Position numbers and translations under genes: made by a program. Under the pieces are notes generated by a model. That model did no database searches. It saw only the letters and a list, made by a program, of their open reading frames with translations, and had not been told where the DNA came from. Below, one piece after another: positions 8,487 through 17,597 of a DNA stretch of 44,836 nt (position 1 is its first letter; the number at the start of each line of letters is the position of its first letter). Location of the stretch: contig JAJEGW010000173.1 in NCBI GenBank assembly GCA_022819605.1, positions 1 through 44,836 on the forward strand. The letters are read 5' to 3'. This DNA is from Silicimonas sp. (lineage in GTDB: Bacteria; Pseudomonadota; Alphaproteobacteria; Rhodobacterales; Rhodobacteraceae).

Positions 8487-9854
8487 ATGGACAATGACTG
8501 CCAAAGTCGGGACCAACGGATCCGAGACCCCATCCATGACGTGGTGGCTTTCTTGGGAACCGACGAATTCGAGCAACTTATCTGGGGGCTGGTCAACACC
8601 CCGGAATTTCAGCGACTACGACGCGTGAAGCAACTCGGGTTCTCAGAGCTTGTCTACCCCGGAGCGACACATACGCGATTCTCACACAGCATCGGCGTCT
8701 TCCACACCGCCCGTCAGTTGGTCGAATTCCTGAAACAGTCACCAAGTGGAAACCTCTCGTCAGAGAGAGCAAACACTGCTGTTTGCGCTGCGCTCCTCCA
8801 TGATCTTGGCCATGGCCCCTTCAGCCACGCCTTCGAAAGCTGCGAAAAGGTGCGTGGCAAATCCAAAAAGCATGAAGCCTGGACTACGGATATCATTACC
8901 GGAGACACTTGCGTCGCAAATCGGTTGTACGAATTTGACCCAACGCTCCAGCAGGGCGTTGCAAATCTTTTGAAAGAAGAATTCCCGTCGGACATATACT
9001 CCTCGATAGTCTCAAGCCAGTTCGACGCTGATCGTTTGGATTATCTGCGTCGCGACAGACTAATGACAGGAACAGGCCATGGCGGGTTTGACTGGGCTTG
9101 GTTACTCAACAACCTGGAGGTCGAGACATTGACTATCGGCGGCGACGGAACGGACGACACAATTGAGGTCGAAAGTTTTGTTCTCGGCTCAAAGGGTCTT
9201 CGTTCTGCCGAAGCCTACCTTCTCGGACGGTTTCACTTATATACTCAAGTTTATCTTCACAAAACGACTCGATCCGCCGAAAAGATGCTCGGTGAACTGC
9301 TTCGACGCGTCTCAGAACTCATTTCCGGCGGGGACGGAAACAAAACCATGCTGCCGAAGCTGCATCCACTTCGCGCCTATTTTGAGGACGGTGGCGATAC
9401 CTTGCAGAATTATCTGGCCCTCGATGACTCCACGATTTGGGGCAGCTTGCCAATTCTTGAACATTCAACTTGCAATTCCGTGTCCGAGCTGGCTCACCGC
9501 TTACGTAATCGTGCACTTTATAAGTGCTTCGATGTCGGAGCCAAATCAAAGGAGATCGGAGGGGATTGTGAACTTCGCTTTCGCAAGATGCTCAAAGAGA
9601 GTTCACTGGATACTATTGATGTCCTTGAAGACAGTACAAATGTATCGCCCTATAAGTTTCTCGATTACGAAAGTCCTAATGCCTTATCAAAGATTATGAT
9701 TCGGAGGCCCGATGGCTCTCGTCGGCATGAAGATGTCGCCAAGATTTCACCGGTCGTCAACTCGTTGGGCGAAGAGAAGGTTTTTCGTGTTTACTCTCGC
9801 GATGACGGTGTGAGAGGTCAACTGGAATCGATATGGGAGGAGGTGAAGGAATGA
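8487..9854 (+). CDS. HD-domain phosphohydrolase (YwfO/dNTPase-like)
   Basis: This 455-residue protein belongs to the HD superfamily of metal-dependent phosphohydrolases. It has the family opening DPIHD (14-18), NTPEFQRLRRVKQLG (37-51) and YPGATHTRFSHSIGVFH (57-73), the metal-binding HD pair in ALLHDLGHGPFSH (102-114) and the distal aspartates in SQFDADRLDYLRRD (177-190). All metal ligands are present. Relatives include B. subtilis YwfO and dNTP triphosphohydrolases, so the likely reaction is dNTP or nucleotide hydrolysis; that is family knowledge, not seen here. It overlaps the next gene by ATGA. In B. subtilis the ywfO homologue neighbours ywgA, which matches the gene that follows here. A role in nucleotide-depletion defence is inferred from the island context. 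Confidence 0.8.
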   Translation: MDNDCQSRDQRIRDPIHDVVAFLGTDEFEQLIWGLVNTPEFQRLRRVKQLGFSELVYPGATHTRFSHSIGVFHTARQLVEFLKQSPSGNLSSERANTAVCAALLHDLGHGPFSHAFESCEKVRGKSKKHEAWTTDIITGDTCVANRLYEFDPTLQQGVANLLKEEFPSDIYSSIVSSQFDADRLDYLRRDRLMTGTGHGGFDWAWLLNNLEVETLTIGGDGTDDTIEVESFVLGSKGLRSAEAYLLGRFHLYTQVYLHKTTRSAEKMLGELLRRVSELISGGDGNKTMLPKLHPLRAYFEDGGDTLQNYLALDDSTIWGSLPILEHSTCNSVSELAHRLRNRALYKCFDVGAKSKEIGGDCELRFRKMLKESSLDTIDVLEDSTNVSPYKFLDYESPNALSKIMIRRPDGSRRHEDVAKISPVVNSLGEEKVFRVYSRDDGVRGQLESIWEEVKE

Positions 9855-10345
9855 TGGATCTGGAAGAATATGCGGCAGCCGTTGTCCATGTTGCCGGAGG
9901 TCAAGTTGTAGGGAAAACACGACTTCAGAAAATTGCGTACCTATTGGAAGAAATGGGACTGGGCTTTGGATTGGACTTTGACTACCATAATTTCGGTCCC
10001 TTTAGCGCTGAACTTGCTTTTGCAGTCAACGATGCTGAAGCGCTGGGCTATTTGGAAACGCGGGAAAAATATGGATATCACGAAGTACCCTATACAACCT
10101 TTGAGGCTCTTCCCGAAGCGCCAAAATTTGAAGAAGACGCAAAGCAATCGGATCGGCAAGAGGCGGTGAAAACTATGGAGGAATACTCCGCCGTTGTTTT
10201 GGAGCTTGCCGCAACGGCTGTGTATCTTGAACGCAATGGTTACGACGATTCGGCTTGGGAGGAAGTAGAGAAACGGAAGGCGGTAAAGGCTACGGAGCCT
10301 CGCTTAAGTGCTGCGAGGAACTTGGTCCAAAGTCTAAGACTTTAG
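9851..10345 (+). CDS. Panacea/YwgA-like small protein
   Basis: This 164-residue protein has its start fixed by a very strong Shine-Dalgarno sequence (GGAGGAGGTGAAGG) directly before ATGATG, and by the ATGA overlap with the HD gene's stop. The N-terminal part shows the pattern of the Panacea/SocA/YwgA group: KTRLQKIAYLLEEMGLG (about 20-36), then YHNFGPFSAELAFAVNDAEALGYLE (about 43-67). The C-terminal half is helical and acidic. Panacea-type domains are known as antitoxin or interaction modules. With the co-translated HD hydrolase upstream, it could be a regulator, inhibitor or sensor of that enzyme. That pairing is inference. Confidence 0.7.
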   Translation: MMDLEEYAAAVVHVAGGQVVGKTRLQKIAYLLEEMGLGFGLDFDYHNFGPFSAELAFAVNDAEALGYLETREKYGYHEVPYTTFEALPEAPKFEEDAKQSDRQEAVKTMEEYSAVVLELAATAVYLERNGYDDSAWEEVEKRKAVKATEPRLSAARNLVQSLRL

Positions 10346-11081
10346 GCCACTGGCGAGCATCATTCAGCGCGGGCACACCAATCCACCGGGTGCTTGTTCC
10401 GACTGCGCAGCTGCCGTCATGCAGGCATTTCTTGTGCACGGTTTTGTAGCAGTGGTCACATTTTCTTTTCCAGCGGAGTGAATTTTCGGCCTTCACTCCC
10501 TGCGTCGGCCTTCCAATGGCAAAGCCTGGCACCACCATAGTCATGCCGTTGACGATTGCGTTGCTTTACCGTGGGATCTACCAGTTGCCGTTTGCACAAA
10601 ATCGCCAACCCGTCACCGGACGACGTTGGCCGTGCGATGCCCGTTCTGCGCTCGTGCAGATCGTGGAAGGGTCCGCACACAGGACCGTCAACCCCAAAGA
10701 TCTGATCGGTGTTCAACGAAAAACCGCTGGCAGAAGGCTATCTCTTGTGCACCCAGGGCCGGTTCCCGTTTGGCCTGTCTATCAAGGCATTGGCGGCGGT
10801 TAAGGAAAATCGCGCTGCGCACACAGCGGAGAGGGGCCATCGTGAAGAGCATCGCCGAGCTGGGACTCGTTCAGCCATCGTTAGAAACGTCCAACATCAA
10901 GGACGACGCAAGCGCATGGATGTGGCGGTCATGCAATAGCCATTGGATGACCTCGTGACGTGGATCCCGGGCACGAAATTGCCAAAACGCAAATTTACCG
11001 CATAGCAAAAAACAACCCGCAGAAGTTCCCCGAGATTCGAAATAGAGACATTGTTTTGCGAGACCTTCACTGCCAATTGCA
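10346..11081. other. 736-bp stretch without an intact gene; possible ParB-domain remnant
   Basis: No intact gene is seen. Around 10827-10875 on the plus strand a short frame reads RRGAIVKSIAELGLVQPS, which resembles the conserved ...SI...GLVQP... segment of ParB-like N-terminal domains. It is out of context, without the GERR motif, and stops at 10958, so it is at most a decayed fragment. The rest has several short overlapping frames with no recognisable product. Confidence 0.35.
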
Positions 11082-11933
11082 TCAAGTCCCCGCAGAGTCT
11101 TGACTTCCAGCAGTGTCAAAATCAAGTTTGCTCTTGACAGCACTTTGGTCATCCAATCCAAATCCACACGGTATCGGGGCCCCGATCTTGCTGCACTCGA
11201 CGAAATCATTAACTTGAATTGGTGTAACCACACCGATATCTTTCTTCTTCTTCTCCTTTCCGACAACCACATTATCAGAAAACAATTCACGTTGCCTACT
11301 GCTATTGGAGCTAGCAGAGATTGGAACTTCATAAACGAAAGTCTTATCTATCTCAAAAGAGTCCAGTCTCCACAAGATTCCGTCTCCAAAATCCAAATAC
11401 ACGATTGCAGAAGCTCTGCTCCAGTTATGCAACAGTTTACCTCTCCCAAACCATTCCACCTGAAGCGAAAGAGGGTCATGGCAAATTGGATGGCTTGACA
11501 ACCCATCGATGAAATGAAACTTGTCAGAGTTTTGACTATACCCGTGAGCCCCTTTTCTATCTCCATTCACGACCCAAACCATGTTGCCGTAAAATTCTTC
11601 TCGACTCCGCATTTCTTTCGGGTGAATCGGAGAGTTCTGCATTTCAATAACCAAGCCACTAGGAGTCTTTACGTCCGCAATATGTTTTTCACCAGACTTC
11701 GGATCGACGTGAACGACTTCTTGCCAATCAAAAGGAAACCGATCCTTCCATGTCCGGTGCCACTCAGTTTCCGTTTCCCACCAAGGATCGCAATCCTCTT
11801 TCCGTTTGTGAGCCCAATGCCAAACCACATGTTCGCCACACTTGGCTATCGTTTGACCCCCGCAGCACTGGCATATCCCCCTCATCCCCGGCTGAGCTTC
11901 AGTACGTTCGCTGTCAACGATCGCATAACGCAT
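11082..11933 (-). CDS. CoiA-like competence/nuclease family protein
   Basis: This 283-residue protein starts at the ATG 11931-11933, preceded by AAGGGGA at proper spacing; the longer frame to 12041 lacks such a signal. The N-terminal half has MRGICQCCGGQTIAKCGE (about 15-32), a zinc-ribbon-like part, then VWHWAHKRKEDCDPWWETETEWHR and the predicted restriction-endonuclease-like core EKHIADVKTPSGLVIEMQNS (a D...E-x-Q form of PD-(D/E)xK), followed by VWVVNGDR. This combination is typical of CoiA-family nucleases found singly in many bacteria. The C-terminal third is unlike anything I recognise and contains a Lys-rich KEKKKKD stretch. It stands alone, convergent with the HD/Panacea pair; a defence or DNA-processing role is inferred. 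Confidence 0.7.
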   Translation of the reverse strand: MRYAIVDSERTEAQPGMRGICQCCGGQTIAKCGEHVVWHWAHKRKEDCDPWWETETEWHRTWKDRFPFDWQEVVHVDPKSGEKHIADVKTPSGLVIEMQNSPIHPKEMRSREEFYGNMVWVVNGDRKGAHGYSQNSDKFHFIDGLSSHPICHDPLSLQVEWFGRGKLLHNWSRASAIVYLDFGDGILWRLDSFEIDKTFVYEVPISASSNSSRQRELFSDNVVVGKEKKKKDIGVVTPIQVNDFVECSKIGAPIPCGFGLDDQSAVKSKLDFDTAGSQDSAGT

Positions 11934-12481
11934 CAAGTATCCCCTTTCGACTACGATACAATGAAGGTTGAAATGCCTCAATTCGTCGCTTTGCGCCTCA
12001 CTGCGTCGCACGACTCCGTCCGGGACACTGTCAAGCGGCACTCAAATATCCGATGACTAGGATGTACTCAACACCAACACACATTGGACGGGCATCCGCA
12101 AATATCTCCTCAGCGTGAAATACCTTCCCACTTACTCCAAAAAAAGTTCATTGATACATCGCCGGACTCCTTTGTGAGGAACACAACGACGGAGTTGATC
12201 GCCATCGAATCGTACAGCCCGATGCGGTGGAATTCCTCAACCTACATGCCCAACACTTGCGTCTTCGACCGCAGCCGTCAGAACGCGCCGAAGTGGATCA
12301 TCCCGTTGAGTCCTGCAAGATTCCGTTTGTGACGGGCCGCCCTTCGGCGGAATTTCTCGAGTCTGCAAGCAAACTTTCACCTCTTAGCTGTCGGCAATTT
12401 CCATGAAAAAAAATGGCCGTTCCTGACTAGATCCGAAACCCGCCCGGACTGACCGAATCCTCGGCCAACGCGCTGACGCAT
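11934..12481. other. 548-bp stretch without a supported gene
   Basis: This is the region between the 5' end of the CoiA-like gene and the 3' end of hsdR. It must contain the CoiA-like gene's promoter. I see no convincing coding frame, and no strong hairpin-plus-T-run terminator for hsdR. Confidence 0.5.
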
Positions 12482-15400
12482 TTATGTTGCCTCATTTTGC
12501 AATGCCTCGCTTGAGCGCCGGACATCACTTGCTGCCGCAGGATCAAATGCGGGTTCGCTCCGCAATCTCCGATAGGCTTCCGAAGCCATCCATTCGCTCA
12601 CCGTTTCCCGGAACCGCACGTCGTTCATGTACCGCACGAAGATCTCTTCGTTCTGATCCATGCGCTCGATGAAGAGCTGCCGGATCAGGTTTTCGAACAC
12701 CAAGGCGAACCTGTCTTCGGGATTCACGTCGGCTGCATGCCTTAGAGCCTCTTCTTCGACCGCCGCCTCAACGATTTGATCGAAGAACAGTTGATCTGCT
12801 TGATTGAAATCGGTGCCGAAGCGCTCGTTCACGATGTCGATGAATTGTGAAAGCGGAACCTCCTGTTCCCGGACCAAGCCGCTGCCAACCTCAGACGGCC
12901 CATCGAGAGCACGCGCTTTGCCATCCCGAAGCGGGATGGAACCTTCTGCAATTTTCTGCAGGCGATAATATTCCAGCCGCACGTCGTCATCAAGGTTGTA
13001 GGCCGGCCCGCGCCGGCGCCACGGCAGCTTTGCCGAAAGATGGCGCAAAAAGACATGCAGTCGCTCAAGGTCGGAATCCTGGTATGGAATGATCTGGCTC
13101 AGGAAGCCGTAGAGACTGCGGAAGGCCTGCATTTTGCCGCGCAGCAGCTCGGCGCCTTCATCATCGTTGCGCTGTACCGAGATGAACCGTGACACTGCCG
13201 GGTCGAGCGCTGCATTGATCTCCCTGTGGTCGGCTGCACTCTGGCGCAGCTTCGGCTTGAAGTAAACGGTGCAGAACCGCTCCACCTCGTCGTGGAGGTA
13301 CAGCCCTGCCGCATCGAGTTCTCCCTTCATCGCGTACATGCGGTCCGGATCGACTTCCTCGCCCATCTCGGCCCCTTCGTAATAGGACTTGAAGGCCTCC
13401 CGGATCTCCTCCCTGTCGTTCACGAAATCAAGAACGAAAGTGTCTTCCTTGAGCGGGTGTACCCGATTCAGCCGCGAGAGGGTCTGCACTGCCTGGATGC
13501 CGGCCAACCGCTTGTCCACGTACATCGTATGAAGCAACGGTTGATCGAACCCGGTCTGGTACTTCTCCGCAACCAGCAGAACCTGATAATCTTGAGTCGC
13601 GAACCGCTCCGGCAGCTCCTTCTCGCGGATGCCGTCGTTCATCTGCTCCTCAGTGTAGGTCACATCCCCGATCTCGTCATCCTGCACCGTGCCGGAGAAG
13701 GCGACCAGGGTCCTTATCGCATAGCCCTTGTCCTTGATGTAGCGGTCGAAGCTCTGCTTGTAGCGCACCGCCTCCAAGCGCGATCCGGTGAGCACCATCG
13801 CCTTGGCCCTTCCGCCGATCCTGTGGCGCGTAAACCCGTGGAAATGCTCGACCATGATCTTGGTCTTTTGGGCTATGTTGTACGGATGCAGCCGCAGGTA
13901 CTGAGCCAGTGCCTGAGCTGCCTTCTTGCGTTCCACGTTGGGATCGTCGGGACATGCCTTAAGCAACCTAAAATAGGTCGCATAGGTCGTATAATGCCGC
14001 AGCACGTCGAGGATGAACCCTTCCTCGATCGCCTGACGCATTGTGTAGCGATGAAGTGGCTGTCCGTCGCGGCCGAACACGGCCAGCGTCTTGTGCTTCG
14101 GCGTAGCCGTGAACGCAAAAAAGCTGAGATTCCTCAGACGGCCTCGCTTGGCCATGCTACGAAACAGCTCCTCCATGTCCTTCAGGCCTTCTTCAGCTGC
14201 ATACGCAGCCGCCTGCTCCCGCAGGCTCTCTCCTCCGAGAACTTCCTTTAGGTCGGTCGCGGCCTCGCCGCCTTGCGAGCTGTGCGCTTCGTCGACGATG
14301 ACCGCGCAGCGCCGTGTCGGCAATGTCCCCGTCGTCCGTTCCCCGCGTTCCTCCGCCATCCTGAGCAACTGGCGCGACACGAAGGGAAATTTCTGCAGCG
14401 TGGTGATAATCACTGGCATGCCGCTTTCGAGCGCTTCTGCCAGTTGACGCGAACTCTCGTCGATCTTCTGCACGACGCCCTGCCTGTGATCGAACTGGTA
14501 GATCGTGTCCTGGAGTTGCTGGTCGAGCACCACGCGATCTGTAACCACGACCACGCTGTCGAAGATCCTCTCGTCGGCATCATCGTGCAGCGACGCGAGC
14601 TGATGTGCGAGCCATGCTATGGTGTTGCTCTTTCCGCTGCCGGCAGAATGCTCGATCAGGTAGTTCGCACCCGCGCCATCGTGCTTTGCCGAATCGACCA
14701 GAGTGCGGACGGCGTCAAGTTGGTGATACCGCGGGAAGATCATTAACTCGGCTTTCGCCTTGCGGCCTTGATCGTCCCGCTTCTCCTGAACCTGCTGGTG
14801 GATGAACCGCGCCAGGAGATCGAGCAGGCTGCCACGATTAAGCACGTCCTCCCAGAGATATGCCGTGCGATGGCCGCGACCGGTCGAATCCGGCGGGTTG
14901 CCTGCACCGCCTTCATGCCCCTTGTCGAAAGGCAAAAACCGGGTCGCGCTTCCAGCCAGCCGAGTGGTCATCATCACCGCTTCAGTGTCGACGGCAAAAT
15001 GAACCAGGGTACGCCGCGTGAATTCAAAGATTGGCTCATGCGGATCACGGTCGCGTCGATACTGGTCGACCGCATCCTCGACGGTCTGTCCGGTGAGTGC
15101 GTTCTTCAGTTCCATCGTAGCGACCGGGATGCCATTGAGGCTGAGCACGATGTCGAGCGATTTCGCCGACCCGGGAGAATACCGGAGCTGGCGAGTTATC
15201 CCGACGCGGTTGGCAGAAAAAGCGGCCTCCAGTTCCGGACTCAGCCCGTGGGCCGCCTTGAAGTACGCAGCCCTCAACGTGCGGCCGTAGCACTTGAAGC
15301 CGTGGCGCAGCGTCAAGAGCGAGCCGTTAGCGTCCATCCACTTGCACAGATCGGCCAGCACCTGTTCGCCGGTGTACTTTCCAAGCAGGACTTCCAGCTT

Positions 15401-15571
15401 CGCCCACTCACGGGCCTGGGTTTCGCGGATGAAGGCGAGCGTCGTTTCCGGAAAGATCGCACGCGCCCGATCAAAGTCCATGCCCGCAACGGACACGTAA
15501 CCGTTTTCGAGCATGTGACTTTCGATGACAGTTTCGAAGCCAGCTTCCCCGGTTTGCAGCTGCGCGCTCAT
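12482..15571 (-). CDS. hsdR: Type I restriction enzyme, R subunit
   Basis: This 1029-residue motor and nuclease subunit of a type I restriction-modification system has an N-terminal PD-(D/E)xK nuclease with D140 (SLDIVLSLNGIPVATMELKN) and E154-x-K156, a superfamily 2 helicase with Walker A HSAGSGKSNT (about 308-317), DEAH 427-430 (VIVDEAHSSQGG), motif III FFAFTATP, and later motifs including VAEKYQTGFDQP and TLSRLNR. Length is normal. It is last in the operon, 113 bp after the HNH gene, where the other junctions overlap. No clear Shine-Dalgarno sequence precedes the ATG. It needs HsdM and HsdS from the same operon to cut unmodified DNA. Confidence 0.93.
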   Translation of the reverse strand: MSAQLQTGEAGFETVIESHMLENGYVSVAGMDFDRARAIFPETTLAFIRETQAREWAKLEVLLGKYTGEQVLADLCKWMDANGSLLTLRHGFKCYGRTLRAAYFKAAHGLSPELEAAFSANRVGITRQLRYSPGSAKSLDIVLSLNGIPVATMELKNALTGQTVEDAVDQYRRDRDPHEPIFEFTRRTLVHFAVDTEAVMMTTRLAGSATRFLPFDKGHEGGAGNPPDSTGRGHRTAYLWEDVLNRGSLLDLLARFIHQQVQEKRDDQGRKAKAELMIFPRYHQLDAVRTLVDSAKHDGAGANYLIEHSAGSGKSNTIAWLAHQLASLHDDADERIFDSVVVVTDRVVLDQQLQDTIYQFDHRQGVVQKIDESSRQLAEALESGMPVIITTLQKFPFVSRQLLRMAEERGERTTGTLPTRRCAVIVDEAHSSQGGEAATDLKEVLGGESLREQAAAYAAEEGLKDMEELFRSMAKRGRLRNLSFFAFTATPKHKTLAVFGRDGQPLHRYTMRQAIEEGFILDVLRHYTTYATYFRLLKACPDDPNVERKKAAQALAQYLRLHPYNIAQKTKIMVEHFHGFTRHRIGGRAKAMVLTGSRLEAVRYKQSFDRYIKDKGYAIRTLVAFSGTVQDDEIGDVTYTEEQMNDGIREKELPERFATQDYQVLLVAEKYQTGFDQPLLHTMYVDKRLAGIQAVQTLSRLNRVHPLKEDTFVLDFVNDREEIREAFKSYYEGAEMGEEVDPDRMYAMKGELDAAGLYLHDEVERFCTVYFKPKLRQSAADHREINAALDPAVSRFISVQRNDDEGAELLRGKMQAFRSLYGFLSQIIPYQDSDLERLHVFLRHLSAKLPWRRRGPAYNLDDDVRLEYYRLQKIAEGSIPLRDGKARALDGPSEVGSGLVREQEVPLSQFIDIVNERFGTDFNQADQLFFDQIVEAAVEEEALRHAADVNPEDRFALVFENLIRQLFIERMDQNEEIFVRYMNDVRFRETVSEWMASEAYRRLRSEPAFDPAAASDVRRSSEALQNEAT

Positions 15572-15684
15572 GCAAACAAAAACCGCGGCAAGTTCGGACT
15601 ACGGAGCATAGATAAAATGGTTCCTGCGCGCATCTAGGCGCCTCGACACCCAGGTTTTGGCGGCCTCGACGCCGTAGTCAGCCG

Positions 15685-16329
15685 CTAGCCCCGGTAGAGC
15701 TTTATGCTCAACCACCATACTGCGACCTGACAGAAAGGCGTTAGCTTGCCATATGCACCGGCAGACTTGTCTATCATGCGTTCGAGACTTTCCCGCGGCA
15801 CCGGACCGCGGCACTTGTTTTTTTCTTTCTTCCACCATGCAAGTACTACATCAAGAACTCCCTTCCGGTTCCGTTTTAGAATGGCGAGATTGAGATTCAA
15901 GACCCGGTTCAACTGGTCATCAAATATCGGGTTGATTGAGCTGATTGTGCCGTCCGCTCCGTATTGCACCTTTCCTTCAACTGCATGGCTCGCCTCGGCG
16001 GGGTTGAAGAGAAGATCGTCGTCACGCTTCCTCGTGTCACAATGCTGATCTCTGGGAGGCTGGCCTTCACCGCCTAGACACGCACCAAGAAGATTCCGGT
16101 AATCGAGCTCTCTTTCCTGATAATTTGCCTGGCACTGCCAATGCTCGATCTTCATCTTGTGTTCATCCGGCTTGATTCGACCCATGCAATAGCAACAAAG
16201 CCATTGCTGCTCATTCACCAATGCTATCCGGAGCCCACTCTTGTCACTGTAGTTTTCGTAGAAGGAATGTTGTTTCGATCGGTGTTCTGTCAGGCTTTGA
16301 GGCTCGTTCCACTTATTTATGTTTCTCAT
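15685..16329 (-). CDS. ptuB: HNH endonuclease, Septu PtuB-like (module 2, nested in type I R-M)
   Basis: This 214-residue protein has C45-x2-C48 (LCCYCMGRI), H63 (KIEHWQCQ), N79-L (DYRNLLGAC) and DQHCDTRKRDD (95-105), followed by FNP. This is the TIGR02646-like HNH form also seen as the nuclease partner in retron-Septu effectors. Its ATG overlaps the upstream ATPase stop by one base (TAATG on the minus strand). It is different in sequence from the module 1 nuclease (2401-3060). In the last codons a second frame stays open for 32 codons into the spacer before hsdR; a C-terminal frameshift variant is possible but not needed. Confidence 0.8.
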   Translation of the reverse strand: MRNINKWNEPQSLTEHRSKQHSFYENYSDKSGLRIALVNEQQWLCCYCMGRIKPDEHKMKIEHWQCQANYQERELDYRNLLGACLGGEGQPPRDQHCDTRKRDDDLLFNPAEASHAVEGKVQYGADGTISSINPIFDDQLNRVLNLNLAILKRNRKGVLDVVLAWWKKEKNKCRGPVPRESLERMIDKSAGAYGKLTPFCQVAVWWLSIKLYRG

Positions 16330-17597
16330 TATTCTTCCGACATGAATTCGAGAAGGGTGAGCATCCTGGTAACCTCTGGGTCGCTTTCGCCCAAGTGTTC
16401 TGAAAGCTCGTCCACTAGACTACGTGCCTCGTCGTACTTCTTCTTGCTGATCGTCTGCGATATCTCGGAGAGCAATTCGCTCACGCTCCTGTTTCTCGGA
16501 TCCGTATTCATGATATCCTCGAGCACACTACTGGAATCCAGTCCATAGGAACGCCTCGGCGAATGGACCTCGCCGCCGGATATTATGTTTATTTGATCAT
16601 GCTCGACCTCGCCAATAATCTGCGGCGAATGAGTCGTGGCGATGAATTGGCAGTGCGGAAAGGTATCGGTAAGCTTCGAAACGATCTGCCGTTGCCAGGA
16701 TGGATGAAGATGGAGCTCGATCTCGTCGATCAGTACGACCGCTCCCGCCGCGCCGGCAGGATCGTCCAGCTCAGGATTGGCCTGCGCCAGGCGTCGAGTC
16801 ACGTCGAGCACCAACGCCAGTACGCCCCTTTCGCCATCGGAAAGCGATTGGATCGGCAGTGTCACATCTCCCCTATCGATTAAGAGTTGGTTCTTGCGCT
16901 TGCCCACGTCCTTCACGCGCAAATTCTTGTATTCGGGAAGAAATCTTGCGACTACCACTTCAAATGCGATGAGCACGCTCTTTGCTGCCGGCTGCTCCAA
17001 GCCCAGTTCCTCCCGTGCACGCATCCATGCCGCAAACTCGCCAAGACGCAACTCGCGCCGATTCGAGAGAGCGTCCGAATACGCGGAGTTGACGCCACCT
17101 CCGGCGGTGGCTCTTGCCGGGGTTCTGTAGGAAGGGATCGCACGGTTCGTAGAAAAGAGCACTGCTAGCGGGCGACCGCAGGACGGGTCACCCTCAGCTT
17201 CTACAGGAAAATTCGAGTAAATTTCCTCCGCTCTCGGAATAGATATCGCCAGGTGTCCCCGTTGGCTTCGGTCAAACTGATCCATTTCCTCGGGTACAGT
17301 CACAGTTTCGCGCGGCATGTGGAGGGTGTATATCTTCTTTTCTCCAGCAAGCTCGAACCCGCATTCAATCTGCAACGCACCTGCACCCATGCGGATGTCC
17401 TCCTTTGCGAACAACACCATCCTTCGATTGCCTTCCGCGTATTCGATGATCTTCGAAAGACAGACGGCCAGCGCATCGAGAATCGTTGTCTTGCCCACGC
17501 CGTTGATGCCCGCAACCAAGTTGAATCCAGGCCGAAATCGGAACTCCGCCGCCTCAATGGCACGAACATTCGTCAGCTCGAGGTGCGTCACTCTCAT
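16329..17597 (-). CDS. ptuA: AAA/RecF-like ATPase, Septu PtuA-like (module 2, nested in type I R-M)
   Basis: This 422-residue ABC-type ATPase has Walker A GINGVGKT (30-37), signature LSDGERG, Walker B VVLIDEIELHLHPSWQ and the THSPQIIGE switch; the C-terminal 60 residues are helical (SELLSEISQTISKKKYDEAR). The ATG overlaps the hsdS stop by four bases (ATGA), and its own stop overlaps the HNH start (TAATG). Expression is thus locked to the methylation/specificity genes. With the HNH protein it forms a Septu-like pair. It is related to the module 1 ATPase but clearly diverged. Confidence 0.82.
   Translation of the reverse strand: MRVTHLELTNVRAIEAAEFRFRPGFNLVAGINGVGKTTILDALAVCLSKIIEYAEGNRRMVLFAKEDIRMGAGALQIECGFELAGEKKIYTLHMPRETVTVPEEMDQFDRSQRGHLAISIPRAEEIYSNFPVEAEGDPSCGRPLAVLFSTNRAIPSYRTPARATAGGGVNSAYSDALSNRRELRLGEFAAWMRAREELGLEQPAAKSVLIAFEVVVARFLPEYKNLRVKDVGKRKNQLLIDRGDVTLPIQSLSDGERGVLALVLDVTRRLAQANPELDDPAGAAGAVVLIDEIELHLHPSWQRQIVSKLTDTFPHCQFIATTHSPQIIGEVEHDQINIISGGEVHSPRRSYGLDSSSVLEDIMNTDPRNRSVSELLSEISQTISKKKYDEARSLVDELSEHLGESDPEVTRMLTLLEFMSEE

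Noticed and set aside
10456-10716. 86-aa minus-strand frame
   Set aside because: No start signal and no recognisable product; overlaps other short frames in a region of apparent decay.
13226-15637. Long plus-strand frames (13226-14251, 14768-15637)
   Set aside because: Antisense to hsdR, which has a full set of motifs on the minus strand.
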